Below, in pieces: positions 17,163-26,037 of a stretch of DNA of 50,619 nt. The position numbers were made by a program, and so were the translations under genes. The stretch comes from DATGEP01 sp035310125 (lineage in GTDB: Bacteria > Chloroflexota > Ktedonobacteria > Ktedonobacterales > JADMIN01), in assembly GCA_035310125.1 (NCBI GenBank), contig DATGEP010000071.1, positions 1-50,619 on the forward strand, in the 5' to 3' direction. Every line of letters starts with the position of its first letter. Within the stretch, counting starts at the first letter, position 1. Under the pieces are notes generated by a model that saw nothing but the letters and a program-made list of their open reading frames with translations, searched no databases and had not been told where the DNA came from.

Positions 17163-17528
17163 ATGCCGAGTATTCGCGACGCGCTGGGCCGCTTTCTCGC
17201 CATCCCAGGTGTGCGCGCCGCCGTCCTGGTGGGCCGCGACGGCTTGCCCATCGAAGAGACGGGCCGAGGCGATGCGCGCTTTCTGGAGACACTAGGCGCA
17301 ATGGGCGCCAGCGCGCTGGGTACGGCGGAGGCGCTGGCCCACGAGCTGGCCGGCGGCCACACTGTCGCGGCGATCCTCGAATATGAAGATGCCCTGGTGA
17401 GCGTTGACCCGCTGGGCGAGTTTGCTGCCGTGGTGACGCTCGCCGAAAACGCCGCGAGCCTCGGTACCATCCGCCAGATGGTACGCTCCAGCCGCGACGA
17501 CTTGCTGCGCCTGCTGGATACGCAGTGA
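17163..17528 (+). CDS. Roadblock/LC7-domain protein
   Basis: A 121-residue protein that is essentially one roadblock/LC7 domain: PGVRAAVLVGRDGLPIEETG, then a helix, then AAILEYEDALVSVDPLGEFAAVVTLAE and a C-terminal helix ending RLLDTQ. Such domains form dimers and, in bacteria, include MglB, the GAP of the small GTPase MglA. No GTPase gene is adjacent here. GAGGAG precedes ATG 17163, 19 nt after purF and in the same direction. A 183-nt gap then separates it from purM. Its position inside the purine cluster is unusual. The role is unknown; a link to nucleotide-dependent regulation is only a guess. Confidence 0.8.
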   Translation: MPSIRDALGRFLAIPGVRAAVLVGRDGLPIEETGRGDARFLETLGAMGASALGTAEALAHELAGGHTVAAILEYEDALVSVDPLGEFAAVVTLAENAASLGTIRQMVRSSRDDLLRLLDTQ

Positions 17529-17711
17529 GAACCGCGCGGTGGGGATGAGCGATTCGCTCCGTCCGCGTGCGCCATTTCCATTGTCCTCCTATGGCAAGGA
17601 AGGTGCTGGCAGGCGATCCGGCGGCAGAGCGGGCCACATCACGCCATCGCTCGCTGAGAACGGTTCCTTCACCTACCCATTCGAGACTAACGGAAACTAT
17701 GCGGAGGACCA

Positions 17712-18752
17712 ATGAGCACATCAGCAGACGCCTATGCCAGCGCGGGCGTCAACCTGGACGCCGCCGACAGCGCCAAGATGCGGATGCGCGATGCCGCACG
17801 CGCGACGCACGGACCCGAGGTGCTGGCGGGCCTGGGCGGGTTCGGCGGCCTCTTTGCCCTCAATGCACTCAACCTGCGCGAGCCGGTGCTCGTCTCCTCG
17901 ATTGACGGCGTCGGCACCAAGCTCAAGATCGCGTTTTCGCTCAACCGCCACCGCTCCATCGGCGCCGATCTGGTTGCCCACTGCGTTAACGATATCCTTG
18001 TCTGCGGCGCACGCCCGCTCTTCTTTCTGGACTACCTCGCCCTTGGTGCTATGGACGGCGATCAGGCCGTCGAGGTCGTCGCGGGCGTCGCGGAGGGCTG
18101 TCGCGCCGCCGGCTGTGCGCTCATCGGCGGTGAGACTGCATCCATGCCAGGGTTTTACGCGCCTGGCGAATACGATCTCGCCGGTTGTATCGTAGGCGTC
18201 GTCGAACGCGAGCGCATGCTCACGGGCGCCGCGATCCAGGCTGGCGACGCGGTGATAGGTCTACCCTCCGCCGGCCTGCATACGAACGGATATTCGCTTG
18301 CCCGCGACGTCTTCGCGGACGACGACCTTGCCGCGTTCCTGCCGGAGCTCGGACGGACGCTCGGCGATGAGCTGCTCCAACCACACCGAAGCTATCTGCT
18401 TACCGTTCGCCCGCTGCTCGACGACGGCCTCATCACTGGCATGGCGCACATCACCGGCGGTGGCTTGATTGACAACCTGCCGCGTGTCGTGCCGGAACAT
18501 CTCGCCGCCGTACTGGACGCTCGCACGTGGGATATGCCACCAATCTTCCGCGTCATCCAGGCGCGCGGCGGCGTCGCATGGAGCGAGATGGCGCGCGTCT
18601 TCAATCTCGGCGTGGGCTTTGTCCTTTGCTGCCGGCCCACTGATCTGCCCGCCGTGCTGGAGCGGTCCCGCGATGCCGGAGCGCGACACGTGGGCAATAT
18701 TCGCGACCGGCATGACGCTCAGCCGCGAGTGACTGTGGAGGGGCTGGCATGA
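17712..18752 (+). CDS. purM: Phosphoribosylformylglycinamidine cyclo-ligase (AIR synthetase)
   Basis: ATP-dependent ring closure that gives aminoimidazole ribotide, step five of purine synthesis. At 346 residues it is the standard length. The visible PurM motifs are YASAGVNLDAAD at the N-terminus, LVSSIDGVGTKLKIA, HCVNDILVCGARPLFFLDY, ALIGGETASMPGFY and GLPSAGLHTNGYSLAR. ATG 17712 has GCGGAGG 5 nt upstream. The stop overlaps the purN start by 4 nt (ATGA), so the two are coupled. Confidence 0.96.
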   Translation: MSTSADAYASAGVNLDAADSAKMRMRDAARATHGPEVLAGLGGFGGLFALNALNLREPVLVSSIDGVGTKLKIAFSLNRHRSIGADLVAHCVNDILVCGARPLFFLDYLALGAMDGDQAVEVVAGVAEGCRAAGCALIGGETASMPGFYAPGEYDLAGCIVGVVERERMLTGAAIQAGDAVIGLPSAGLHTNGYSLARDVFADDDLAAFLPELGRTLGDELLQPHRSYLLTVRPLLDDGLITGMAHITGGGLIDNLPRVVPEHLAAVLDARTWDMPPIFRVIQARGGVAWSEMARVFNLGVGFVLCCRPTDLPAVLERSRDAGARHVGNIRDRHDAQPRVTVEGLA

Positions 18753-19399
18753 CCGCTTCATTCACCCCGCTTCCCACGGGGCCGGTGGTGCGGACGCTTG
18801 GCGTCCTGGTTTCTGGGCGCGGAAGCAACCTCGAAGCGATATTGGGGGCCATCGAACGCGGCGAGCTGGCCGCCCGCGTGGGCATTGTCATCTCCAGCCG
18901 CGCGGACGCGCCCGCTCTGGCGAAAGCCATCGCGCATGGCATTCCGACGCGCGTGATCGCGCCGAAAGCCTACGTGACACGCGCCGAGGAAGGCGCGGCC
19001 ATCGTCGCGGCGCTTCGTGAAGCCGCCGTTGATCTCGTGGTGCTCGCCGGGTACGCCCGTATCTTCGACCCCTGCGTCGTGCGCGCCTATCCCTACCGTA
19101 TTCTCAATATCCACCCTTCGCTGCTACCGTCCTTCGCGGGCGGCATGGCTCCCCGCCCCCAACGCGACGCGCTGGAAACCGGCGTGAAGCTGACCGGCTG
19201 CACGGTTCACTTTGTCACGGAAGAGGTGGACGCTGGCCCCATTGTCGCGCAGGCCGCTGTTCCCGTGCACGACGACGACACAGTAGAGTCGCTGTCGGCC
19301 CGTATCCTGGAACAAGAGCATCAGCTGTTCCCGCAGACGATTTCGCTAGTGCTCTCGGGCAAGGTGCGCGTCGAAGACGGCCGAGCGCGCATTCAATAG
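18749..19399 (+). CDS. purN: Phosphoribosylglycinamide formyltransferase
   Basis: Transfers formyl from 10-formyl-THF to GAR, step three of purine synthesis. It is 216 residues, typical of monofunctional PurN. VLVSGRGSNLEAIL forms the phosphate-binding loop. NIHPSLLPSF carries the catalytic Asn and His. GCTVHFVTEEVDAGPIVAQ carries the catalytic Asp. The loop after PSF reads AGGMAPRPQRDALETG, an unusual version of the common KYPGLHTH stretch. It is translationally coupled to purM and is the last gene of the cluster, converging on the RNA-binding protein gene. Confidence 0.95.
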   Translation: MTASFTPLPTGPVVRTLGVLVSGRGSNLEAILGAIERGELAARVGIVISSRADAPALAKAIAHGIPTRVIAPKAYVTRAEEGAAIVAALREAAVDLVVLAGYARIFDPCVVRAYPYRILNIHPSLLPSFAGGMAPRPQRDALETGVKLTGCTVHFVTEEVDAGPIVAQAAVPVHDDDTVESLSARILEQEHQLFPQTISLVLSGKVRVEDGRARIQ

Positions 19400-19404
19400 A
19401 AAAA

Positions 19405-19430
19405 CCCCTTCTCCCTGTTGGGAGAAGGGG
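19405..19430 (-). terminator. Terminator between purN and the RRM gene
   Basis: An 11-bp perfect stem (CCCCTTCTCCC / GGGAGAAGGGG) with a TGTT loop. On the minus strand it is followed by TTTTTCTATT, so it terminates the RRM gene well. In the plus direction the following sequence is TAGGGGTAAG, so its effect on purN is less certain. Confidence 0.78.
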
Positions 19431-19448
19431 TAGGGGTAAGGACCCCGA

Positions 19449-20069
19449 TTACCAGTCGCGCTCGCGGCGGGCGCGGTCACGATCGCGGCCTCGCTCGTGG
19501 CGATAGAAGCTGCTGCTGTTCTCGTCGTCCTCGGCCGGCGGGAAATTCGCCGGGCCCTGGAAGCTCATGCCACCACGACCATAGTCGTCGCGACCGCCTC
19601 GGCCGCTGTAATCATCCCGGCCACCACGGCTGCCATAGTCGTCGCGACCGCCTCGGCCACCGTAGCCGCCACGGTCGCGGCCACCGCTGCCATAACCGCC
19701 ACCGCCGCCGCCACCGTAGCTGCCGCCGCCGCCACCGTAGTTGCCGCCGCCGCCGCCATAACCGCCACGGTCGCGGCCACCGCCGCCATAACCGCCGCCG
19801 CCGCCGCGTGAGCCACGCTCTGGCCGCGCCTGCGCTTCATTCACACGAATCGTCCGATTGCCGAGCATCGTGCCGTTCAGGCCGGCAATCGCGTTGCCAG
19901 CCGCCTCGTCGGTCGCCATCTGGACAAAACCAAAGCCCTTGCTCTGGCCTGTCTCGCGATCCGTAACAACGGTTGCCTCGACAACGTCTCCAAACACACT
20001 AAAAAGCTGAGAAAGCTGCTGACTGTCAGCTGTGTAGGGCAGATTCCCTACGTAGATACGGGTGGCCAC
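19449..20069 (-). CDS. Single-RRM RNA-binding protein with glycine-rich tail
   Basis: Residues 3-80 form one RNA recognition motif, with RNP2 RIYVGNLP and RNP1 KGFGFVQM. The rest is a Gly/Arg/Tyr-rich low-complexity region of GGGYGGGGRDRGGYGGG type. It contains three successive nine-residue units RGGRDDYGS, RGGRDDYSG and RGGRDDYGR, and a highly charged end (ERGRDRDRARRE). The layout matches plant and cyanobacterial cold-inducible glycine-rich RNA-binding proteins, but the tail is longer than in most bacterial members. The start is a GTG at 20069 with AAGGAG upstream. A long structured leader lies upstream. It probably acts in RNA chaperoning or stress. Confidence 0.92.
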   Translation of the reverse strand: MATRIYVGNLPYTADSQQLSQLFSVFGDVVEATVVTDRETGQSKGFGFVQMATDEAAGNAIAGLNGTMLGNRTIRVNEAQARPERGSRGGGGGYGGGGRDRGGYGGGGGNYGGGGGSYGGGGGGGYGSGGRDRGGYGGRGGRDDYGSRGGRDDYSGRGGRDDYGRGGMSFQGPANFPPAEDDENSSSFYRHERGRDRDRARRERDW

Positions 20070-20374
20070 TCAGGCTCCTTCGAACTTCGATCATCATACG
20101 ACCTGCGCCGTATGACACACTTCGTCGCGCCGGCTACTTGGAAGCCGGCATCTTCATACACAATCCGTACGCAATACAGGGCGTCGCTCGACAGACGCTT
20201 CAGAGGTACAGCACACAACGCGGGCAAGCTCCGTGCCCGGAGGACCACCTGACGAGGCGCATACGAGTACAACTGCATCTGGAAGCATATCACATGCCAA
20301 TACACAAAGCACAGGGACGGCGAAAAATCCATATAAACTGCCACGCGATGCGACGATGTTACCACATATCGCCG
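20070..20374. other. Intergenic region: structured leader of the RRM gene and speB upstream region
   Basis: No gene is supported. Two perfect hairpins lie here: GCCGGC / GCCGGC (20129-20134 with 20144-20149) and CGGGCA / TGCCCG (20221-20239). On the minus strand, TGTGATATGCT near 20286-20296 resembles an extended -10. If that is the RRM gene's promoter, its transcript would start with more than 200 nt of structured leader, as seen for some cold-shock genes. Confidence 0.35.
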
Positions 20375-20380
20375 TATAAT
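20375..20380 (+). promoter_or_regulatory. -10 element of the agmatinase gene
   Basis: A consensus TATAAT, with no good -35 hexamer at the expected distance. It overlaps an in-frame ATG at 20379, so that ATG cannot be the translated start. The GTG at 20436 is favoured. Confidence 0.5.
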
Positions 20381-20435
20381 GGACTTTGCTGTGCCTGGCC
20401 TCGCACGCATAATTACCTACCTGGGAGCATTCGCT

Positions 20436-21347
20436 GTGGACGACTTTGCCGCACTTTCCGGCGCGCTCGCGCCGAGCCGCTGTTTCATGCACCTCGAAGC
20501 CGAAGATAGCGCCTTCGCCACCTCGCGGGTCGTGGTTCTGCCTGTTCCGTTCGATGGCACCACCTGCTATCGCCCCGGCACCCGTGAGGGACCGCAAGCG
20601 ATCATTGACGCCTCGCGCAACCTGGAGCTCTACGACGCAGAGCTGCGCCGCTCGCCCTATCGAGTCGGCATCCATACCTTCCCGGCTGTAGAGGTCGTGA
20701 TGGGAAACGCGGCCGGAATGGTAGATCGCGTCGAGCTGGTGACGGGGCATCTGCTGGATCGTGGCAAGTTCGTCGTCACACTTGGCGGCGATCATCTCAC
20801 CTCGATTGGCGTTGTGCGTGCCTTTGCAAAGCGTCATCCCCAGCTGAGCGTGCTCCAGATTGACGCGCACGCCGACCTACGCGACGAATACGAAGGCTCG
20901 AAGCTCAGCGCGGCCACAGTCATGCGGCGCGTGCTGGATGTCTGCCCACACACGGCGCAGGTGGGCATTCGCAGCCTCAGTGAGCCTGAGGCCCAGCTAG
21001 TGGAGCAGCGACATCTGCCGATGTGGCTCGCTCAGGATATTCGCGAGCAATCCTTCGTAGGCCGGCGCGACTGGATAGATGATGTGGTGCAGGCACTCTC
21101 TGATGAAGTGTATGTCACTATTGATATTGACGGCCTCGATCCATCGCTCGTGCCGGGCACCGGCACCCCGGAGCCAGGCGGGCTGGATTGGTACGAGCTC
21201 ACCAGATTGCTGGAAGCCGTCACCGCCCGCAAGCGCGTCGTGGGCTTCGATGTTGTCGAGCTTTCGCCATTGATCGAGGGGCATGTCAGCCCAGTAGTGG
21301 CCGCGAAAGTCGCGTACAAGCTGATCGGGCTGGCCGTACCGGAGTAG
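20436..21347 (+). CDS. speB: Agmatinase/arginase-family ureohydrolase
   Basis: Mn-dependent ureohydrolase, most likely agmatinase (agmatine to putrescine and urea). All family metal-binding motifs are present: LGGDHLTSIG, QIDAHADLRDEYEGS and VTIDIDGLDPSLVPGTGTPEPGG. The DEYEGS/VMRR context is typical of SpeB rather than arginase. The start chosen is GTG 20436 (303 aa) with TGGGAG upstream, because the earlier ATG overlaps the promoter. It stands alone, with a convergent membrane-protein gene behind it. No arginine decarboxylase lies in the window, so the substrate cannot be confirmed from context. Confidence 0.88.
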   Translation: MDDFAALSGALAPSRCFMHLEAEDSAFATSRVVVLPVPFDGTTCYRPGTREGPQAIIDASRNLELYDAELRRSPYRVGIHTFPAVEVVMGNAAGMVDRVELVTGHLLDRGKFVVTLGGDHLTSIGVVRAFAKRHPQLSVLQIDAHADLRDEYEGSKLSAATVMRRVLDVCPHTAQVGIRSLSEPEAQLVEQRHLPMWLAQDIREQSFVGRRDWIDDVVQALSDEVYVTIDIDGLDPSLVPGTGTPEPGGLDWYELTRLLEAVTARKRVVGFDVVELSPLIEGHVSPVVAAKVAYKLIGLAVPE

Positions 21348-21368
21348 CGCGACAACCAGACGCGGACG

Positions 21369-22295
21369 TTAGCCTACCTGCGCGAGCGGAGAGGACGTTT
21401 TTTCGGCATCTGCTCCCTCGCCGGACGTATCCTCGGTTGGCGCGGGCAGGAGTGGCGAAGGCTCAGATCGCGCCGTGAGGGCGAGCGCTCTCTCGCCGTC
21501 GCCACAATCCTCGACGACTGGTGCTATCGCCGCCACGCTCGTAAGCTTCTCCGGCACCACGCCGGGGACTGGCGGCTCCAGGTGAGCAGATTCCGCGAGT
21601 TTTCGCGTTGCCGCCAATGGTCCCGATGGGCCAAAGTGGACAGGCACGAGCGGCGCGGACGGCGTGCGCTGGCGCTGCGACCGGACACGACGACGGCGGC
21701 GCGGCGAAACGTCCACCAGCGCGGCGGCGAGTACAATCACGTCCATGAGCAGGTATGCGAGCAGCGCCGTCTGCGCCAGCGAGGAGATACCCCGTGGGGT
21801 CGCCAGAGCGGTCAGGCTGAGCCGCATACCCCAGAAAAAGGCGAGCGCGCCGGGAAGCGTGAGGATGATGCCAGGAAACAGAAACAGCCGGCGCCAATGC
21901 CTACCCAACAGTCCCGCCATCAGCACGATGAGCGCCGCGAGCAGCGTGAAATAGCCCGCGCTGGCCAGCCCGACACGCGCCGCCAGATTCAGTGAGTCTA
22001 GCTGTGGGGCCAGGCTGGTTAACTGATACGACTTCACGTGCTGCCACAGCACGATCAGCGTCCGGATGTAGGTGGTTAGCGCCCAACTGCCCGCGACTAT
22101 GAAACCGGCAGCGGGAGAGAGCAGCACAAGTAGGACCGCGATGATTGCCGTCCAGGCACCGCATTCTCCGGCAATATGCCTCAGCCGCAGGCGTGTCGTG
22201 GCCGCCGGCGGAAGCGCGAAGCGCATCCACCGGCTTCCCAGCGACTCCTCGCCGGGAACCAATGATGTGACTTTTCCTGGCGCGCGCTCACTCAT
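21369..22295 (-). CDS. Multi-pass membrane protein of unknown function
   Basis: I do not recognise the family. The 308-residue protein has a cytosol-like N-terminus and about four hydrophobic helices between residues 45 and 185 (AWTAIIAVLLVLLSPAAGF, GYFTLLAALIVLMAGLLG, LFPGIILTLPGALAFFWG, LLAYLLMDVIVLAAALV). A basic stretch, RRRRRVRSQRQR, follows, then a Pro/Ser/Glu-rich tail of 100 residues. ATG 22295 (MSERAPGK) with GAGGCGG upstream is my choice. The frame is open to a GTG at 22427 with no ribosome site. It is convergent with speB and divergent from ilvA; the 240 nt between it and ilvA show only AT-rich promoter-like sequence. Confidence 0.6.
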   Translation of the reverse strand: MSERAPGKVTSLVPGEESLGSRWMRFALPPAATTRLRLRHIAGECGAWTAIIAVLLVLLSPAAGFIVAGSWALTTYIRTLIVLWQHVKSYQLTSLAPQLDSLNLAARVGLASAGYFTLLAALIVLMAGLLGRHWRRLFLFPGIILTLPGALAFFWGMRLSLTALATPRGISSLAQTALLAYLLMDVIVLAAALVDVSPRRRRRVRSQRQRTPSAPLVPVHFGPSGPLAATRKLAESAHLEPPVPGVVPEKLTSVAAIAPVVEDCGDGERALALTARSEPSPLLPAPTEDTSGEGADAEKTSSPLAQVG

Positions 22296-22535
22296 ATCCG
22301 CCTCGCTCGCGCTCTCTTCTCGTGGCTGCCTATCCACACAATGCCCGCCACCCACCATCGCGGGGTGAATGCGCTCCGAACCGAGGCCAGCGCCGCTGCC
22401 GTCACTCGTTTCAACCTGCATACACACACGTCTCTACGAATAATCCATCCCGTGTGTTACGATAAATACATAGCATACACGCATACTCTCACGCACAGGT
22501 TACACCGCTATCTAAGTTGAGAGGACTCTGTTCCT

Positions 22536-23930
22536 ATGACGTCTGCGGATTCCGCTTCCGCGACCAGCACGGAGCCATCGGATACCCTGAACGGACATGA
22601 TTCGAAGGCCACCGTGAAGAGAGCGGCGAAACCGGCCAGTGGCGCTGTCCCTGACGGCGATGCTCGCGCAGAGGAGCTGCGCTTGCCGACTGTGACGGAT
22701 GTCTGGCGCGCCCAGGAAGTTATTCGCCCGCATGTGTACCATACGCCGCTATTGCCCTCACGAACGCTCAGCGCCATGAGTGGCGTGAACGTCTCCCTCA
22801 AAGCGGAGAACCTGCAACGCTCCGGCGCCTTCAAGCTGCGCGGCGCCACCTATAAGCTCTCGCGGCTCTCGGCGGAGGAGCGAGAGCGCGGTGTCATCGC
22901 GGCCTCGGCGGGCAACCACGCGCAGGGTGTCGCCATCGCCGCCACCGCGCTTGGCATCTCCTGCACCATCGTCATGCCCACCGCCGCGCCGCTGGCGAAG
23001 ATTACGGCGACAGAAGGCTACGGCGCGACTGTTGTGCTCGCGGGTGATACCTACAACGAAGCTTACGCCCGCTCACGCGAGATCCAGGCCGAAACAGGCG
23101 CGACATACATCCACGCCTACGATGACCCCGACATTATCGCGGGGCAGGGCACGCTGGGGCTGGAGATTCTCGCCGATCTACCGGAGGTAGAGGCTCTCGT
23201 CGTGGGTATCGGCGGCGGCGGCCTCATCTCCGGTATCGCCACGGCGGTGAAGGCGCTGAAACCCGACGTACGCATCATCGGCGTTGAGGCGGCGGGCGCC
23301 GCTTCGATGCGCGCCGCGCTGGATGCCGGCGCCATTGTCACGCTGCCGCACATCAACACGATAGCCGACGGCATCGCCACGAAGGTGGCCGGGCGCTATA
23401 CGCTCGAGATCGTGCGTGCGCTCGTAGACGAGGTGGTCACGGTAGACGACGAGGAGATTATCCACGCCGTGCTGCTGCTGTTGGAGCGCTGTAAGCTGCT
23501 CGTGGAGGGCGCGGGCGCCGCGGGTGTGGCGGCACTGCTGAGCGGGCGGCTCGATCTGGCTGGCAAACGCACCGTCGCCGTTCTCAGCGGCGGCAATATA
23601 GACATGAACCTCATCGGCAAGTTCATTCAGCACGGTCTTTCGGTGCAGGGCCGCTATCTCGTCGTGCATACGCTACTGCCGGACCGCCCCGGCGAGCTTT
23701 TGCGCCTGCTCTCGCTTATCGCGGAGCAGAACGTGAACGTGCTGGATGTGGAGCATCACCGCACCGGGCCACGCCTGCCGATCCAGCAGGTCGAGGTGAT
23801 GCTCACGCTGGAAACGCGCGACCGCGCCCACTGCGACGCGCTGCTGGAGCTACTGCGGGAGCGGGGCTACGCAGTATCAGAGGCGCAACCCAACTTCGAT
23901 CTCGGATCCAGCAGTCACATTTCCCGATAA
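22536..23930 (+). CDS. ilvA: Threonine ammonia-lyase (threonine deaminase)
   Basis: PLP enzyme that turns threonine into 2-ketobutyrate, feeding isoleucine synthesis through IlvB/N. The PLP lysine is in SGAFKLRGA. ASAGNHAQGVAIAA, the Gly-rich phosphate loop VVGIGGGGLISGIA and VLSGGNID are also present. A single C-terminal ACT domain (VVHTLLPDRPGELLRLLSL) resembles the shorter TdcB/IlvA2-like class, not the double-ACT E. coli IlvA. The 464-residue chain includes a low-complexity N-terminus of about 50 residues. GAGAGGA lies 10 nt before the ATG. It is separate from the ilv-leu operon, so isoleucine flux is under at least two promoters. Confidence 0.93.
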   Translation: MTSADSASATSTEPSDTLNGHDSKATVKRAAKPASGAVPDGDARAEELRLPTVTDVWRAQEVIRPHVYHTPLLPSRTLSAMSGVNVSLKAENLQRSGAFKLRGATYKLSRLSAEERERGVIAASAGNHAQGVAIAATALGISCTIVMPTAAPLAKITATEGYGATVVLAGDTYNEAYARSREIQAETGATYIHAYDDPDIIAGQGTLGLEILADLPEVEALVVGIGGGGLISGIATAVKALKPDVRIIGVEAAGAASMRAALDAGAIVTLPHINTIADGIATKVAGRYTLEIVRALVDEVVTVDDEEIIHAVLLLLERCKLLVEGAGAAGVAALLSGRLDLAGKRTVAVLSGGNIDMNLIGKFIQHGLSVQGRYLVVHTLLPDRPGELLRLLSLIAEQNVNVLDVEHHRTGPRLPIQQVEVMLTLETRDRAHCDALLELLRERGYAVSEAQPNFDLGSSSHISR

Positions 23931-23946
23931 CTCATTTGGTGGCAGT

Positions 23947-24070
23947 GGTTGCCGATTCTGCCGGAATTGGGAACCTCACCCCCGGCCCCTCTCTCGCGAG
24001 GAGAGGGGAGGCACGGAAGGTTGCCGTTTCTGCCGCGATTCGCGATTCTGGTTGCCGATTCTGCCGGAAT
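23947..24070. repeat. Three short direct repeats flanking a GC-rich hairpin, downstream of ilvA
   Basis: GGTTGCCGATTCTGCCGGAA occurs at 23947-23966 and again at 24050-24069. A variant, GGTTGCCGTTTCTGCCG, is at 24019-24035. Between the first and second copies is the inverted repeat CCCCTCTC / GAGAGGGG (23986-24008). No gene is supported in 23931-24237. Confidence 0.7.
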
Positions 24071-24237
24071 GTGGCGACACGGGGGAGCGGAGTGTATTCG
24101 GTTGGGAAGGTGCGCGGGGCGGCACGGGAGCCGCTGGCGGGAGTGTAGCACACGGCGAGGTGAGTGGAAACGGATGGGAACGGGCAGATACGGCCAGGGA
24201 CGGACGGGAGCTCATGAGACCCCGACGGTGAAGCTCC

Positions 24238-24825
24238 CTACGCTTTCATCGCCAGTGTCGCATCGAAGGCGCCGCGTAGCGCCCACGCCAGCGCGTCCAC
24301 GCCATCGGTACCGAAGGAAACGACCGGCGGAGCAGTCTCCAGCACCGCGCGTAGCTGGGCGAGCGCGCGGGCATAGCCGGGAAACCCGCGCGTGGCCGGC
24401 GCGGCCACCAGCGATTGCGCCGTCGCCCAGTAGACCGTGCAGCAGCCGCGCACGTCGCCCGCGTTGTAGCGTGGCGCGCCGACCTGGATGGCAGAAGCAA
24501 TCGCCTCGTGGATGTCCTCCTGGCTGGCGATCGTCAGCAGATCGGGGAGGTCCAGTAGGGCGGCGGCGCGGACTTGCAGCTCGCCCATGCGCGAAGGCGC
24601 CAGCGCATCGAGAAGGATGCGCTGGCGTAGATCAGCGATGATATGGGCCGCTCGCTGCCAGCCATGCAGCTGATCCGCGCTGGCGTCCATGAGCTTGCAT
24701 AGCAGCATCAGTGATGTCTCATACGTTGCTTCGGCGGCATCGAGACGGCTGCGTGCGAGAAATGTGCGGGCGCGTGCGTCTGATTCGGCGATTGCCGCTT
24801 TGAGCGCCGTAAACTGAATTTCCAT
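24238..24825 (-). CDS. Hypothetical protein, helical
   Basis: I do not recognise this 195-residue protein. It is Ala/Leu-rich and predicted almost wholly helical by eye. The segment GAPRYNAGDVRGCCTVYWATAQSL contains two adjacent Cys residues and looks like the most conserved-type core. There is no signal peptide or membrane segment. GGAG precedes ATG 24825. It stands alone between ilvA and the tRNA gene. The codon use and GC content match its neighbours, which supports a real gene. Confidence 0.6.
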   Translation of the reverse strand: MEIQFTALKAAIAESDARARTFLARSRLDAAEATYETSLMLLCKLMDASADQLHGWQRAAHIIADLRQRILLDALAPSRMGELQVRAAALLDLPDLLTIASQEDIHEAIASAIQVGAPRYNAGDVRGCCTVYWATAQSLVAAPATRGFPGYARALAQLRAVLETAPPVVSFGTDGVDALAWALRGAFDATLAMKA

Positions 24826-25062
24826 GCGTGCTCCGAATGTGGGGCGTCTGGTGTGCGCTCGCCTACATCAAGAGCCGAGCGCTATCACACTGTTGATTTA
24901 TCGTAGCAAAGCGCGGGCCGCCGTACCACCATGGGCTACACGTCTCTCGCATGGATGGATGAGGTCGTCATACAGCGGGAGCAGACCGGCGCTCCGACAG
25001 CAGCGACGTAACATGCTCCAGACACGGAAATGCGGCCCTCCCATAGGAAGACCGCATTGCAG

Positions 25063-25140
<78 letters not shown>

Positions 25141-25261
25141 ACGTATCCTCACCATACCATACCGGGCGTGAGCCGTCAAGCGCGGACCTGAGCCAACGAT
25201 CGGGAAGCGGAGCGGGCGCGGGACGCGGCGCTGGGGTTGGAAGGAGTCGTCGTGGCGATTA

Positions 25262-25642
25262 CTACTTCCTCCCGCTGACCGATCCCTTGATGAGCGTGTA
25301 GAAGACGGCGATGACAACGGCACCAAACAGCGCCGCGATGATGCGAATGTTTTCCAGGGAGAAATCGAAGGGGAGCCGCACATACGCCTGGAAGATTGCT
25401 GAGCCAATGAGCGTGATAATCACCGCCGCGAACAACCCACCAACTTTGCGCGATGTGAGCTTCTCGGTAATGGCGTTGGCGGCGAGCGCAATGATGAGGA
25501 TAATGATGAGTCCGATCAGCGTGATCTTGTAGCCTTTGTTGGGAAAGCCCAAAATGCTGACGGTGACCCAGGTCTGATGGAAAATCTGGTCGAGGATACC
25601 GCTTCCTGGAATGAAGTTGATGTTTTGGATCGCGAGCACCAT
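25262..25642 (-). CDS. Small membrane protein, GlsB/YeaQ-like (tentative)
   Basis: A 126-residue protein with three hydrophobic helices: KITLIGLIIILIIALAANAI, GGLFAAVIITLIGSAIFQAY and IRIIAALFGAVVIAVFYTLI. The Gly-rich helices and closing GAVVIAVFYTLIKG resemble the GlsB/YeaQ/YmgE stress-associated membrane family, though it is longer than usual. ATG 25642 has AAAGGAG upstream. The frame is open to 25963, but that extension is Arg-rich and membrane-free and looks non-coding. It lies 121 nt from the tRNA gene and is divergent from the reductase gene. Confidence 0.65.
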   Translation of the reverse strand: MVLAIQNINFIPGSGILDQIFHQTWVTVSILGFPNKGYKITLIGLIIILIIALAANAITEKLTSRKVGGLFAAVIITLIGSAIFQAYVRLPFDFSLENIRIIAALFGAVVIAVFYTLIKGSVSGRK

Positions 25643-25948
25643 GATTGCCGTTCTCCTTTGCCTGCGCGAGGATTCCCTCGCCCAAAACGTGTTGCACCGC
25701 CGCGCCGCCCTTACTGGACCCATCACCGGCGGCTGGTAGCTGTTCCGTTCCTCCCGCGTGTCCCAATCTCCGTGCGCCGTTGCCGTGTATGTCACACGCT
25801 CGATGGGCCGCTGGCTATCATAAAGGATGCACAGGCGGAACACAAGCTTACTCGTGTCCACCATCCAGCACTTTGCGGAAGCTGACCGGACACCAGCATG
25901 CCGCGTGCCAAAAGCAGGCGGCGACCGGCTAAGCATTGCGCCTCGCAG

Positions 25949-25957
25949 TGCTACAAT
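25949..25957 (+). promoter_or_regulatory. Extended -10 promoter of the aldo/keto reductase gene
   Basis: TGCTACAAT combines a TG dinucleotide one base before a TACAAT hexamer, the extended -10 form that needs no strong -35. It lies 81 nt upstream of the start codon. Confidence 0.45.
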
Positions 25958-26037
25958 TCCCAAAGAGGGCGCAGAGTCATAGGGTGTCGCGCACGGCGGC
26001 GGGTTACCGCGCGTTATGGCAGAAGATTGGAGAGACG

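Noticed and set aside
19449..19840. Tandem GCC/ACC-rich repeats read as a CRISPR or satellite
   Set aside because: They encode the Gly-rich tail of the RRM protein, and there are no spacers of constant length.
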